From: Candidatus Woesearchaeota archaeon
Lineage (GTDB): Archaea > Nanobdellota > Nanobdellia > Woesearchaeales > GW2011-AR9
Direction: 5' to 3'
Assembly: GCA_016179995.1 (NCBI GenBank)
Contig: JACPCC010000049.1
Coordinates: 1-6,520, forward strand
Length of the DNA: 6,520 nt
Each line of letters starts with the position of its first letter. The first letter of the stretch is position 1. The notes beneath the pieces were generated by a model. The model was not told the DNA's origin and searched no databases. It saw only the letters and a program-made list of their open reading frames with translations. Positions 1-6,029 of this stretch are shown here, piece by piece. A program made the translations under genes and the position numbers.

Positions 1-261
1 AGCATAATAATTCCATCCTTGATAACAATAAAAACTATTGGCTGCCATTTTCTCCGCCGCTAAAAGACCACCAGAACCCAACGGTCCAACTGCTCCAGCT
101 TCACACTTCTCCCACTTCTTAGACTCACTCACCAAGACATTTACGAACACAACAAAGATATATCTAACCACTCTGAGTGTTCGAGCTACAATCGTATCCT
201 CAAACAAGCTACAATCGTAGCAACTTATCCAAGCATAACTTCTAAGATTCTTCCACAACAT
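1..261 (-). CDS. Probable partial gene of unknown function, running off the left edge
   Basis: On the minus strand the frame is open from an ATG at 261-259 to the window edge, 87 codons with no stop, and an in-frame TAA lies just upstream of the ATG. I do not recognise the product. Residues 1-30 contain a Cys-Tyr-Asp-Cys stretch. Residues about 30-43 are a Val/Ile/Phe-rich segment that could be a membrane helix. Residues about 54-68 are Gly/Ala rich, followed by an aromatic stretch with Phe-Tyr-Cys-Tyr and Trp-Asn-Tyr-Tyr. Codons over positions 1-140 show a strong purine-first (RNY-like) bias on this strand, which is the main reason to call it coding and to treat the opposite-strand frame at 38-220 as its shadow. 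GC is about 42%, above most of the operon to its right. The first 25 codons are less convincing and contain a 13-base direct repeat, so the true start may be internal. It diverges from the suf operon and shares its upstream spacer. Confidence 0.5.
   Translation of the reverse strand, partial: MLWKNLRSYAWISCYDCSLFEDTIVARTLRVVRYIFVVFVNVLVSESKKWEKCEAGAVGPLGSGGLLAAEKMAANSFYCYQGWNYYA
184..221. repeat. 13-bp direct repeat with embedded hairpin
   Basis: AGCTACAATCGTA occurs exactly at 184-196 and again at 207-219, a 23-base period. The second copy extends into a perfect short inverted repeat, GCTAC-AATC-GTAGC, at 208-221. The period is not a multiple of three, so the repeat is not a peptide repeat. 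It lies in the presumed first 25 codons of the minus-strand gene and could instead be a regulatory or leader element if that gene starts further in. Confidence 0.5.
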
Positions 262-270
262 TTAAAAATA
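261..270 (+). promoter_or_regulatory. TATA-like box, candidate promoter for the suf operon (alternative A)
   Basis: TTTAAAAATA resembles an archaeal TATA box. A start of transcription about 25 bases downstream would fall near 290. That would place it inside the first inverted repeat and leave a leader of about 90 bases before the first ATG. In this arrangement a protein bound to the dyads would block transcription. No convincing BRE is visible, and the box directly abuts the ATG of the divergent gene. Confidence 0.35.
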
Positions 271-280
271 AAGCCAAAAG

Positions 281-315
281 TTAACCATAGTTAACTAAAT
301 ATTAACAATAGTTAA
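281..315. promoter_or_regulatory. Tandem inverted repeats, candidate operators
   Basis: Two near-identical dyads are present: TTAAC-CATA-GTTAA at 281-294 and TTAAC-AATA-GTTAA at 302-315. Each has perfect 5-base arms and a 4-base spacer. They begin exactly 21 bases apart, about two helical turns, so two dimers would sit on the same DNA face. The similarity continues a few bases past each dyad. The position, between a divergent gene and an operon whose first gene encodes an HTH protein, makes autoregulation the simplest reading. The binding protein itself is inferred, not shown. Confidence 0.6.
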
Positions 316-344
316 TAAGAAAACAAGAGATAATAATCAAGAAT

Positions 345-355
345 AATAAATAAAA
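345..355 (+). promoter_or_regulatory. TATA-like box, candidate promoter for the suf operon (alternative B)
   Basis: The stretch AATAAATAAAA lies about 33 bases before the ATG at 383. Transcription would start within a few bases of the start codon and give a nearly leaderless mRNA. This would explain why no Shine-Dalgarno sequence precedes that ATG. In this arrangement the dyads lie 30-65 bases upstream of the box and would suit activation, or control of the divergent gene instead. The local A/T richness makes any single box uncertain. Confidence 0.35.
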
Positions 356-382
356 CCCAATAAAGAACCGCCACTAAACCAC

Positions 383-784
383 ATGTCTAAAACAATATTA
401 CATCCGCAAGAAGTTGAAACATTTTACGTACTTCCTTCTTTAAGAAAACACCTTGCACATACTCTTAAAGGGCTTGGTTTAAAACAAAAAGAAATAGCCC
501 ACATTATGGGTATCAACTCAGCTACTATCAGCCAATACCGCAGCTCTAAACGCGGGCATTTTGTTAACTTTAATGTTGATATTAAAAAAGAAATTAAAAA
601 ATCTGCCCTCTTAATAAAAGATCGTTCAACTTATTTAAAAGAGACGCAAAGATTATTGCGGTTTATCAGAGAAACCAATGCTTTATGTAAAATTCACAAA
701 TTATTTTCAGAAGTGCCAAAAGAATGCGACCCTTTATTTATGGGGTGTCATAACTTAGTTAACGCTGGAGCCCACCATGTCTAA
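383..784 (+). CDS. HTH transcriptional regulator with C-terminal cysteines, probable suf operon regulator
   Basis: A 133-residue cytoplasmic DNA-binding protein. Residues 31-58 form a clear Cro/XRE-type helix-turn-helix, with QKEIAHIMGI as the first helix and turn and SATISQYRSSKRG as the recognition helix. An upstream helix containing LPSLRKHLAHTL matches the layout of the short archaeal regulators of the COG2522 kind, which is my family assignment from memory. The C-terminal part carries Cys102, Cys115 and Cys122, with His105 and His123 beside two of them. These are the only cysteines in the protein, and a metal or Fe-S site there is an inference. The gene is first in the suf operon and overlaps sufB by 8 bases, implying translational coupling. 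No Shine-Dalgarno precedes the ATG. Two dyads lie about 70-100 bases upstream and are candidate targets. A redox- or metal-sensing role unrelated to Fe-S is possible. Confidence 0.85.
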   Translation: MSKTILHPQEVETFYVLPSLRKHLAHTLKGLGLKQKEIAHIMGINSATISQYRSSKRGHFVNFNVDIKKEIKKSALLIKDRSTYLKETQRLLRFIRETNALCKIHKLFSEVPKECDPLFMGCHNLVNAGAHHV

Positions 785-2183
785 AGAAAATAAAACCATA
801 ACTGTTGAACCAAGCCGCCAGTTATATGACCATGCAGATAAACATCAGGCTAAACTAAAATCTAAACCAGGCATTAACGAAGAAACCATCAGACTAATCT
901 CCAAAAGTAAAAACGAACCACAATGGATGCTGGATAAACGTCTTAAAGCACTACAACATTTTGAGAAAACTACCATCCCCGCTTGGGGCCCTGATCTCTC
1001 CAAGCTAGACTTAAATCAAATAGTTTATTATGTTGATCCAAATGCTAAAGAAACTAACAATTGGGATGAAGTACCGGAAGAAATTAAAAAAACTTTTGAC
1101 AAGTTAGGTATTCCTGAAGCCGAGAAAAAAGCCCTGGCCGGAGTGGGAGCACAATATGATTCTTCGATAGTTTATCATAATATCAATAAGATTCTGCAAG
1201 ACAAAGGCGTCATCTTTGAAAACATGGATGTAGCAGTACAAAAGTATCCAGAATTGGTAAAAAAATATTTTATGACTTCTTGTATCCCCATCAACGACCA
1301 TAAGTTCATCATGTTGCATGCTGCTGTTTGGAGCGGCGGAACTTTTATTTATGTACCAAAAGGCGTTAAAGTAGAGCTCCCCTTGCAAGCATATTTTCGC
1401 ATGAATGAACAAAAGGGCGGACAGTTTGAACATACTTTAATTATTTTAGATGAAGATTCAGAACTACATTATATCGAGGGCTGTTCATCACCTCGCTATT
1501 CATCTACAAGTTTGCATGCTGGCTGCGTAGAAATATTTGTCAAAGATAGGGCCAAGATGCGTTATAGTAGTATTGAAAATTGGAGCAAAAATGTCTATAA
1601 TTTAAATACGAAACGCGCCTTGGTAGATAAAGAGGCCACCATGATCTGGGTTTCTGGTAATATGGGCAGTTGTACGACTATGCTTTATCCTTCTTCTGTT
1701 TTAAGAGGAGAGGGTGCAAAAACTGATAACATAAGTGTAGCCTTTGCTGGAAAAGGACAATATCAAGATGTAGGAGCCAAAGCAATCCATATTGCCCCAC
1801 ACACTACTTCGACAATCCATTCTAAGAGTATTAGTAAAGATGGGGGCATAGCCCATTATCGTGGTTTAGTTAGAATTATGCCTAAAGCTAAAAACTCTGT
1901 CACTAGCGTAGTTTGTGATGGACTTATTCTTGATAGTTTATCAAAATCAAATACTTTTCCGGCCATGAACATTGAAAATAACGATGTTGACGCCATGCAC
2001 GAAGCTAGGGTCGGAAAGATTAGTGAAGAAGCTATTTTCTATTTACAAAGCCGTGGTTTAAGCGAGGAACAAGCGACCAAGTTGATAGTCTCTGGTTTTT
2101 TAGAGCCGATAGTCAAACAATTACCGCTAGAATATGCAGTTGAACTTAATAAATTAATAGAGTTAGAGATAGAAGGAAGATAA
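777..2183 (+). CDS. sufB: Fe-S cluster assembly scaffold protein SufB
   Basis: A 468-residue SufB/SufD-family protein of usual SufB length, the scaffold on which the Suf system builds clusters with the ATPase SufC in the cytosol. Residues 1-130 are the helical N-terminal part and residues about 165-430 the beta-helix core. Key residues are in place: Cys380 in VVCDGL matches the essential Cys405 of E. coli SufB, and His408-Glu409 in MHEARVGKI match the region of E. coli Glu434. The SNTFP segment between them is also typical, and these residues separate SufB from SufD. No sufD follows, so a SufB homodimer with two SufC subunits is the likely complex, as proposed for minimal archaeal suf loci. 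The ATG at 777 is supported by GGAG at 767-770, six bases upstream, inside the end of the regulator gene. Confidence 0.97.
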   Translation: MSKENKTITVEPSRQLYDHADKHQAKLKSKPGINEETIRLISKSKNEPQWMLDKRLKALQHFEKTTIPAWGPDLSKLDLNQIVYYVDPNAKETNNWDEVPEEIKKTFDKLGIPEAEKKALAGVGAQYDSSIVYHNINKILQDKGVIFENMDVAVQKYPELVKKYFMTSCIPINDHKFIMLHAAVWSGGTFIYVPKGVKVELPLQAYFRMNEQKGGQFEHTLIILDEDSELHYIEGCSSPRYSSTSLHAGCVEIFVKDRAKMRYSSIENWSKNVYNLNTKRALVDKEATMIWVSGNMGSCTTMLYPSSVLRGEGAKTDNISVAFAGKGQYQDVGAKAIHIAPHTTSTIHSKSISKDGGIAHYRGLVRIMPKAKNSVTSVVCDGLILDSLSKSNTFPAMNIENNDVDAMHEARVGKISEEAIFYLQSRGLSEEQATKLIVSGFLEPIVKQLPLEYAVELNKLIELEIEGR

Positions 2184-2184
2184 A

Positions 2185-3417
2185 ATGAACAATAATCAGC
2201 AAAAAAAAGAATCAGAGAACTGTTTTAAGATAGACTTTCATGAAGAATTTCCAATTTTGAAATCCATTACTTATTTAGATAATAGTTCTACTACTCAAAA
2301 ACCGCAGGTTGTCCTGGAGGCAATGAATGAATATTATACTAAATACTGTGCTAATGTTCATCGTGGGTTATACCCTCAAGCAGAGCAAGCCACACAAGTA
2401 TTTGAAGAAGCGCATCAAACCGTGGCGCAATTTATTGGCGCAGAAGCTGATGAAATAATATTTACTAGTGGCACTACAGAAAGTATCAATCTTCTAGCAC
2501 AATTGCTGGGAAAAACTCTCCAACCAGGAGATGAAATAGTTCTTAGTATTATGGAACATCACAGCAATCTCGTTCCTTGGCAACAAATAGCTAAAGAAAA
2601 AAAAGCCCAGTTGAAATACATTAATTTAACTAAAGATTATCATCTTGATCTTAACGAGGCCAAAAAGATTATTTCTAAAAAAACTAAAATTGTCTCCATT
2701 ACGCACATGTCCAATGTTTTAGGTACAATAAATCCAGTAAAAGAACTGACAGCCATGGCCCATAAAGTTGGTGCTTTGATTATTATCGATGCGGCTCAAT
2801 CAACGCCCCACCTAAAACTAAATGTCAAAGAATTAAGCTGTGATTTTTTGGCTTTTTCTGGACATAAATTGTGCGGACCTACGGGAATAGGTGTGCTTTA
2901 CGGTAAAAAAAGATTATTACAAGATTTAGAACCATCTAAATTAGGCGGCGGCATGATAAAAGAAGTTACTCTACAAAATTCCACTTGGGCTGGCCTTCCT
3001 GCTAAATTCGAAGCAGGCACGCCCAATATCGCCGGTGCCCTTGGGCTGGCAGCAGCCATCAAATACCTACAAAAAATTGGTTTAAAGAACATAGAAAAAC
3101 AAGAATTATCATTAACTAAATATGCGCTAGATAAATTAAAAACAATCTCTGGATTAAAAATAATCGGTCCACCAAATAATAAAGGCCGGGGAGCAGTTAT
3201 TTCTTTCACGATAAAAAATGCCCATCCGCATGATGTGGCAGAAATATTGGCCAGAGAAAATATAGCCATACGGGCAGGACATCACTGTGCTATGCCCCTA
3301 CACACTTCATTAAACATAGAAGGCACCTCTAGAATGTCCTTTTATTTTTACAATACCACCAAGAACATAGATGCAGCCATAAAAGCACTGCATAAAGTAA
3401 ACCGCATATTTCAATAG
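2185..3417 (+). CDS. sufS: Cysteine desulfurase SufS (group II, PLP-dependent)
   Basis: A 410-residue enzyme that converts L-cysteine to L-alanine and a protein-bound persulfide, the sulfur source for Fe-S assembly. It has the full class V aminotransferase-fold signature: EHHSNLVPWQ at 124-133 with the PLP-stacking histidine, IDAAQ with Asp202, and SGHK with the Schiff-base Lys228. RAGHHCAMP carries the catalytic Cys368, followed by a TSRMSFYFYNT segment at 381-391. The RxGHHC form and the short loop around the cysteine mark group II (SufS/CsdA) rather than group I (NifS/IscS), consistent with a partner sulfur acceptor, here SufU. The first 14 residues are a polar extension. The ATG follows the sufB stop after one base, with AAGGAAG at 2173-2179 as ribosome-binding site. 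It may also supply sulfur to the thiolation genes near the right end. Confidence 0.97.
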   Translation: MNNNQQKKESENCFKIDFHEEFPILKSITYLDNSSTTQKPQVVLEAMNEYYTKYCANVHRGLYPQAEQATQVFEEAHQTVAQFIGAEADEIIFTSGTTESINLLAQLLGKTLQPGDEIVLSIMEHHSNLVPWQQIAKEKKAQLKYINLTKDYHLDLNEAKKIISKKTKIVSITHMSNVLGTINPVKELTAMAHKVGALIIIDAAQSTPHLKLNVKELSCDFLAFSGHKLCGPTGIGVLYGKKRLLQDLEPSKLGGGMIKEVTLQNSTWAGLPAKFEAGTPNIAGALGLAAAIKYLQKIGLKNIEKQELSLTKYALDKLKTISGLKIIGPPNNKGRGAVISFTIKNAHPHDVAEILARENIAIRAGHHCAMPLHTSLNIEGTSRMSFYFYNTTKNIDAAIKALHKVNRIFQ

Positions 3418-3435
3418 AAACTAAAAATGATATTA

Positions 3436-3451
3436 TTATAAAAAATTATAA
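3436..3451. promoter_or_regulatory. AT-rich dyad in the sufS-sufU gap, possible internal promoter
   Basis: TTATAA-AAAA-TTATAA is a perfect inverted repeat in the only sizeable gap (38 bases) of the operon. Its left arm reads as a TATA box. If used, transcription would start near 3462, just past the annotated sufU ATG, and would favour the second ATG at 3495. Such a dyad arises easily in DNA this AT rich, so it is weak evidence. Confidence 0.2.
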
Positions 3452-3455
3452 CAAC

Positions 3456-3920
3456 ATGAAATCAAAAAAAATACCATCATCACAAAAAACAGAAATGGGA
3501 GAAGATCCCTTAGGAGATAGGCTAGGCGAACCATTAACTGAGGAAGAAGAACTGTACAAAGAGAACATCTTAGACCATTATAGAAGTCCCCATAACAAAG
3601 GGCAATTAAAAAAATATACCCAAACTCATTCTGACTTAAATCCACTTTGTGGAGACAGAATTACCGTTTACTTACAAATTAGCCCAAATTCACCCAAAGT
3701 ATTAACTGATATTTCTTTTGAAGGTAGTGGTTGTGCTATCAGTCAAGCCGCAGCTTCCTTGCTTACTGATAGCATCAAAGGGAAAAAAATTGAAGTGATA
3801 CGAACTCTTGGCCCTTGGGACATCTTCAATTTGTTAGGAATTCGTATTAGTCATACCCGCAGCAAATGCGCTTTACTTGGTCTAAAAACTATCCAACACA
3901 GTTTACAAGGAGTTAAATGA
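3456..3920 (+). CDS. sufU: SufU/IscU-like sulfur acceptor or scaffold protein
   Basis: A 154-residue NifU-N/IscU-fold protein. LYKENILDHYRSPHNKG at 33-49 is the typical opening of the domain. The three ligand cysteines are present: Cys65 in NPLCGD with the conserved Asp67, Cys93 in GSGCAIS, and Cys138 in RSKCALL. The 44 residues between Cys93 and Cys138 match IscU (42 between Cys63 and Cys106 in E. coli) better than B. subtilis SufU (61 between Cys66 and Cys128). The HscA-binding LPPVK motif and the histidine just before the last cysteine of IscU are absent. Its place right after sufS supports a role taking persulfide sulfur from SufS. Residues 1-32 are a charged, probably disordered extension. 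No Shine-Dalgarno precedes the ATG at 3456, and translation could begin at Met14 (3495), removing part of that extension. Confidence 0.92.
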   Translation: MKSKKIPSSQKTEMGEDPLGDRLGEPLTEEEELYKENILDHYRSPHNKGQLKKYTQTHSDLNPLCGDRITVYLQISPNSPKVLTDISFEGSGCAISQAAASLLTDSIKGKKIEVIRTLGPWDIFNLLGIRISHTRSKCALLGLKTIQHSLQGVK

Positions 3921-3927
3921 AACTAAA

Positions 3928-4770
3928 ATGATAAATAAAGCAATAAATAAAGAAGACAAAAATAACGATAAGGACGATTTCCATAATAATCAAAAATCTA
4001 GTTTAATTGTAAAAGACTTGCACGTAGAAGTAGAAGGTAAAGAAATATTGAAAGGCATAAATCTTATCTTCCATTCTGGAAAAGTCCATGCTTTAATGGG
4101 ACCAAATGGTTCTGGCAAGTCAACTTTAGCTCAAGCCCTAATGGGGCATCCAAAATATAAGATAACTAAAGGCAAAATACTGTTAGATGGAAAAGACATC
4201 ACCCAAGAAAAGACTAACCTACGGGCACAAGCAGGATTGTTTCTTTCCTTCCAGTACCCAGCAGAGATTAATGGTGTTACTATCAGCAACTTCCTGCGCA
4301 CAGCAGTTAAAGCTGTATTAAAGAAAGATTACAATGTTTTAGAATTTCATAAACTGCTTAAAGAAAAGATGGAGTTATTGCATATGGATCATTCTTTTTG
4401 CAAGCGTTATCTTAACTACGGCTTTTCTGGTGGAGAAAAAAAGCGTGCCGAAATACTGCAGATGCTGTTATTAGAACCAAAATATGCTTTATTAGATGAA
4501 ACGGATTCCGGGCTGGATGTTGATGCCCTTAAAGCCGTAGCTGATAGTATAAATGCCGCACGTAAGATAAGTAAAGCAGGCATGATTGTTATTACCCATT
4601 ACAATCGCTTCTTAGAATATTTCTCGCCAGATGAAGTTAGTGTTTTATATCAAGGAAAAGTTGTCGCTCAAGGAGGATATGAATTAGCTAAAAAGATAGA
4701 AAAAGAAGGCTTCAAAGGAATTATTAAAGATGAGCAAGAAAATGACAATTTAAACAATAAGGAGAAATAA
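3928..4770 (+). CDS. sufC: Fe-S assembly ATPase SufC
   Basis: A 280-residue soluble ABC-type ATPase that drives conformational change in the SufB complex; it is not a transporter. Visible motifs are Walker A GPNGSGKST at 58-66, Q-loop Gln109 in SFQYP, signature FSGGEKKR at 166-173, Walker B ALLDE at 187-191, D-loop SGLD at 194-197, and H-loop His224 in ITHYNR. The GEKKRAEILQM continuation of the signature and the ETDSGLDVDAL segment are specific to SufC. Residues 1-23 form an Asn/Asp/Lys-rich extension, and residues from about 266 a polar tail. No other ATG occurs before Met57, so the start is fairly secure. AAGGAG at 3907-3912 is 15 bases from the ATG, which is long, and a four-codon ATG frame at 3917-3931 overlaps the end of sufU and the start of sufC. 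Confidence 0.97.
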   Translation: MINKAINKEDKNNDKDDFHNNQKSSLIVKDLHVEVEGKEILKGINLIFHSGKVHALMGPNGSGKSTLAQALMGHPKYKITKGKILLDGKDITQEKTNLRAQAGLFLSFQYPAEINGVTISNFLRTAVKAVLKKDYNVLEFHKLLKEKMELLHMDHSFCKRYLNYGFSGGEKKRAEILQMLLLEPKYALLDETDSGLDVDALKAVADSINAARKISKAGMIVITHYNRFLEYFSPDEVSVLYQGKVVAQGGYELAKKIEKEGFKGIIKDEQENDNLNNKEK

Positions 4771-4772
4771 AA

Positions 4773-5117
4773 ATGACTAAAGAAAATACCCCTCTCAAAA
4801 ATGAAAAAGGCAAAACTAAAGAAACGTCAAAATTAACCAAAGAACAATTAATTGAAGAAGTTTTTAAAAAATATACCGACCCAGAATTAGGAATAGATGT
4901 CTGGACTCTAGGCTTGATTTACAAGATTGAGATCAAGAAAGAAGAAGTTTATGTACAATTAACATTTACTTCCCCTTTATGCCCTTATGGTCCACAGATG
5001 GTCGAAGAATTACGTCAAATGATCTTACAAAAAGGCGCCAAAGACGTCAAGATAGAAATCACCTTTGAACCAGCATGGAAACCATCTGATGAGTTAAGAG
5101 AGATGATGGGAGTTTAA
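4773..5117 (+). CDS. sufT: DUF59/MIP18-family Fe-S maturation factor (SufT-like)
   Basis: A 114-residue small cytosolic protein with a single DUF59 domain (about 22-114) behind a Lys-rich tail. Recognisable family features are TDPELGIDVWTLGLIY at 35-50, the TSPLCP motif with Cys70, and a C-terminal EPAWKPSDEL segment. The family includes bacterial SufT, which helps mature Fe-S proteins, eukaryotic CIA2/MIP18 of the late cytosolic targeting complex, and PaaD. Placement as the last gene of a suf operon makes the SufT-like role most likely, although the exact step is not established for archaeal members. The ATG lies two bases after the sufC stop, with AAGGAG at 4759-4764, eight bases upstream, the best ribosome-binding site in the operon. 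The sufT symbol is by family and context. Confidence 0.9.
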   Translation: MTKENTPLKNEKGKTKETSKLTKEQLIEEVFKKYTDPELGIDVWTLGLIYKIEIKKEEVYVQLTFTSPLCPYGPQMVEELRQMILQKGAKDVKIEITFEPAWKPSDELREMMGV

Positions 5118-5182
5118 GTAGATAGAATAAAATACTAAACAAAAAATAGAATTCAATAGTGGCTAATCAAAGAATGTTCTAA

Positions 5183-5218
5183 GATCTTAAGCACCACCCG
5201 AGCCATCTGGTTAAGATT
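5183..5218 (+). other. Stem-loop in the convergent spacer
   Basis: ATCTTAA at 5184-5190 pairs perfectly with TTAAGAT at 5211-5217, extended by a G-U pair at 5183/5218. Inside it CCA (5194-5196) can pair with TGG (5208-5210) across a small bulge, leaving an 11-base loop. It begins 66 bases after the sufT-like stop and is not followed by a T tract. It could be a 3' end structure of the suf mRNA or part of a small RNA. No C/D or H/ACA box pattern is convincing. Confidence 0.35.
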
Positions 5219-5345
5219 ATCTAGGTTTGATTTGATTATTTAACTTTGATAACGTTGCTTCAATGTGTACAATCTCTTTTCTTGCACGAATACCATCTTT
5301 CGCTTAGAAATCGTTAAACAATTCTACTGACACTAAATTATCAAT

Positions 5346-5372
5346 AATTTTTCTTTTGTAAAATTTAAAAGA
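5346..5372. terminator. Candidate bidirectional T-rich terminator
   Basis: The plus strand has a run of Ts broken by one C at 5348-5357, suiting archaeal T-tract termination of the suf operon. The following A-rich stretch gives a T-rich tract on the minus strand downstream of rnp3. CTTTT at 5353-5357 and AAAAG at 5367-5371 form a weak inverted repeat. Between two convergent genes such an element is expected, but the assignment rests on composition only. Confidence 0.35.
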
Positions 5373-5420
5373 TTAATTCAAGAGATTAAATTGATATTAC
5401 TACAAATACTATTAAAAATA

Positions 5421-5945
5421 TCAACCTTTCTCCAACACTCTCTTCCACGCTTCTAAATCGTTCTTAGAACGTATCTCTTCTTTAGAATTAGATAGATTAC
5501 AAAACAAAGTTTTAATTTTATATTTACGACAAAGCTTCAAATTAAAACGCATCCGCCCAAGTAAAGACCCACGAGTGTTACAATTTAGAACTTCGCTAAA
5601 AGAAAAAGCAACCACTGCATTAGATTTAGCCGCCAGCGGACCAAGCACTTGATTTAACCCGCCACGTAAATGGTGCAAACTATCAGAATGATGAATCCTC
5701 TCCATTCCCCAGACCACATCAGGGGTACATTTTTCAAAAAGAAACCTTAACTGCTCCTCACTCGTAGGCCGGCAAATTACTATTTTTTTCTTATTCTTGC
5801 CCCCTCTTATTTTTTTAGCCAATAAATCGTTATTTTTTTCTTCTAGTAAAAGAATATCTTCTACAAAAAAGACTTTACTAAAGCCCAAACTGCTGCTAAA
5901 TTCTTGCAATTCTTCACTTTTTGAGATTAATAGTAAATCATCCAT
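5421..5945 (-). CDS. rnp3: RNase P protein component 3 (Rpp30)
   Basis: A 174-residue protein of the RNase P subunit p30 family, which with the Pop5 homologue supports the catalytic RNA in removing 5' leaders from pre-tRNA. The C-terminal half is diagnostic: HHLRGGLNQVL at 91-101, LAAKSNAVVAFSFSEVL at 104-120, and LLGRMRFNLKLCRKYKI at 128-144. A final ND-LEAWKRVL helix follows, where typical members have a DL..L ending. The family adopts a TIM-barrel-like fold. At 174 residues it is shorter than characterised archaeal members (a little over 200), with a trimmed N-terminal half, as is common in small archaeal genomes. The ATG at 5945 has no Shine-Dalgarno but sits about 29 bases from the centre of a TATA-like box, consistent with a nearly leaderless transcript. 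It diverges from the sulfur carrier gene. Confidence 0.92.
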   Translation of the reverse strand: MDDLLLISKSEELQEFSSSLGFSKVFFVEDILLLEEKNNDLLAKKIRGGKNKKKIVICRPTSEEQLRFLFEKCTPDVVWGMERIHHSDSLHHLRGGLNQVLGPLAAKSNAVVAFSFSEVLNCNTRGSLLGRMRFNLKLCRKYKIKTLFCNLSNSKEEIRSKNDLEAWKRVLEKG

Positions 5946-5969
5946 ATTACGACATATATGTGGGAAAGC

Positions 5970-5982
5970 TTTATAAAAATAT
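5970..5982. promoter_or_regulatory. Shared TATA-like element between rnp3 and the sulfur carrier gene
   Basis: TTTATAAAAATAT reads as a TATA box on both strands. On the minus strand transcription would start near 5949, almost at the rnp3 ATG. On the plus strand it would start near 6000, leaving a leader of about 30 bases that contains a GTGAT Shine-Dalgarno-like site. A second AT-rich box (TAAATATTA, 5987-5995) could serve the plus strand instead. The 75-base gap leaves little room for two separate promoters. Confidence 0.45.
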
Positions 5983-6029
5983 GCTCTAAATATTACTCTA
6001 AAAATAGGCCTGCCAAATAAGTGATAAAA

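Larger units (their letters stand above)
5118..5420. other. Convergent intergenic spacer without a confident gene
   Basis: This 303-base stretch lies between the ends of the suf operon and rnp3. It contains the stem-loop at 5183-5218 and the T/A-rich element at 5346-5372. On the minus strand (5217-5372) there is a protein-like frame broken by one TAA at 5304-5306. I see no tRNA and no recognisable RNA gene. Confidence 0.5.

Noticed and set aside
170..200. GTTCGAG, resembling a tRNA T-loop
   Set aside because: No flanking 5-bp stem, acceptor stem or anticodon arm can be built around it.
38..220. Plus-strand 60-codon open frame
   Set aside because: Pro/Ser/Thr-rich with no family resemblance. 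It lies antisense to a longer open frame whose codon bias favours the minus strand.
561..763. Further GTTAAC sites inside the regulator gene (near 564 and 758)
   Set aside because: Single half-site palindromes without the N4-spaced dyad or the tandem 21-base spacing; expected by chance in AT-rich DNA.
1104..1433. Minus-strand 109-codon open frame
   Set aside because: Entirely inside sufB, whose protein is unmistakable there; the antisense product resembles nothing.
2898..3269. Minus-strand 123-codon open frame
   Set aside because: Antisense shadow within sufS over well-conserved segments.
3436..3645. Minus-strand 69-codon open frame with a hydrophobic, Leu/Phe-rich product
   Set aside because: It mirrors the Lys/Glu-rich start of sufU read backwards, a common artefact, and has no independent support.
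5118..5420. Search for C/D or H/ACA guide RNA, tRNA or CRISPR in the spacer
   Set aside because: No paired C and D boxes, no ACA-tailed double hairpin, no cloverleaf and no regularly spaced repeats are visible.
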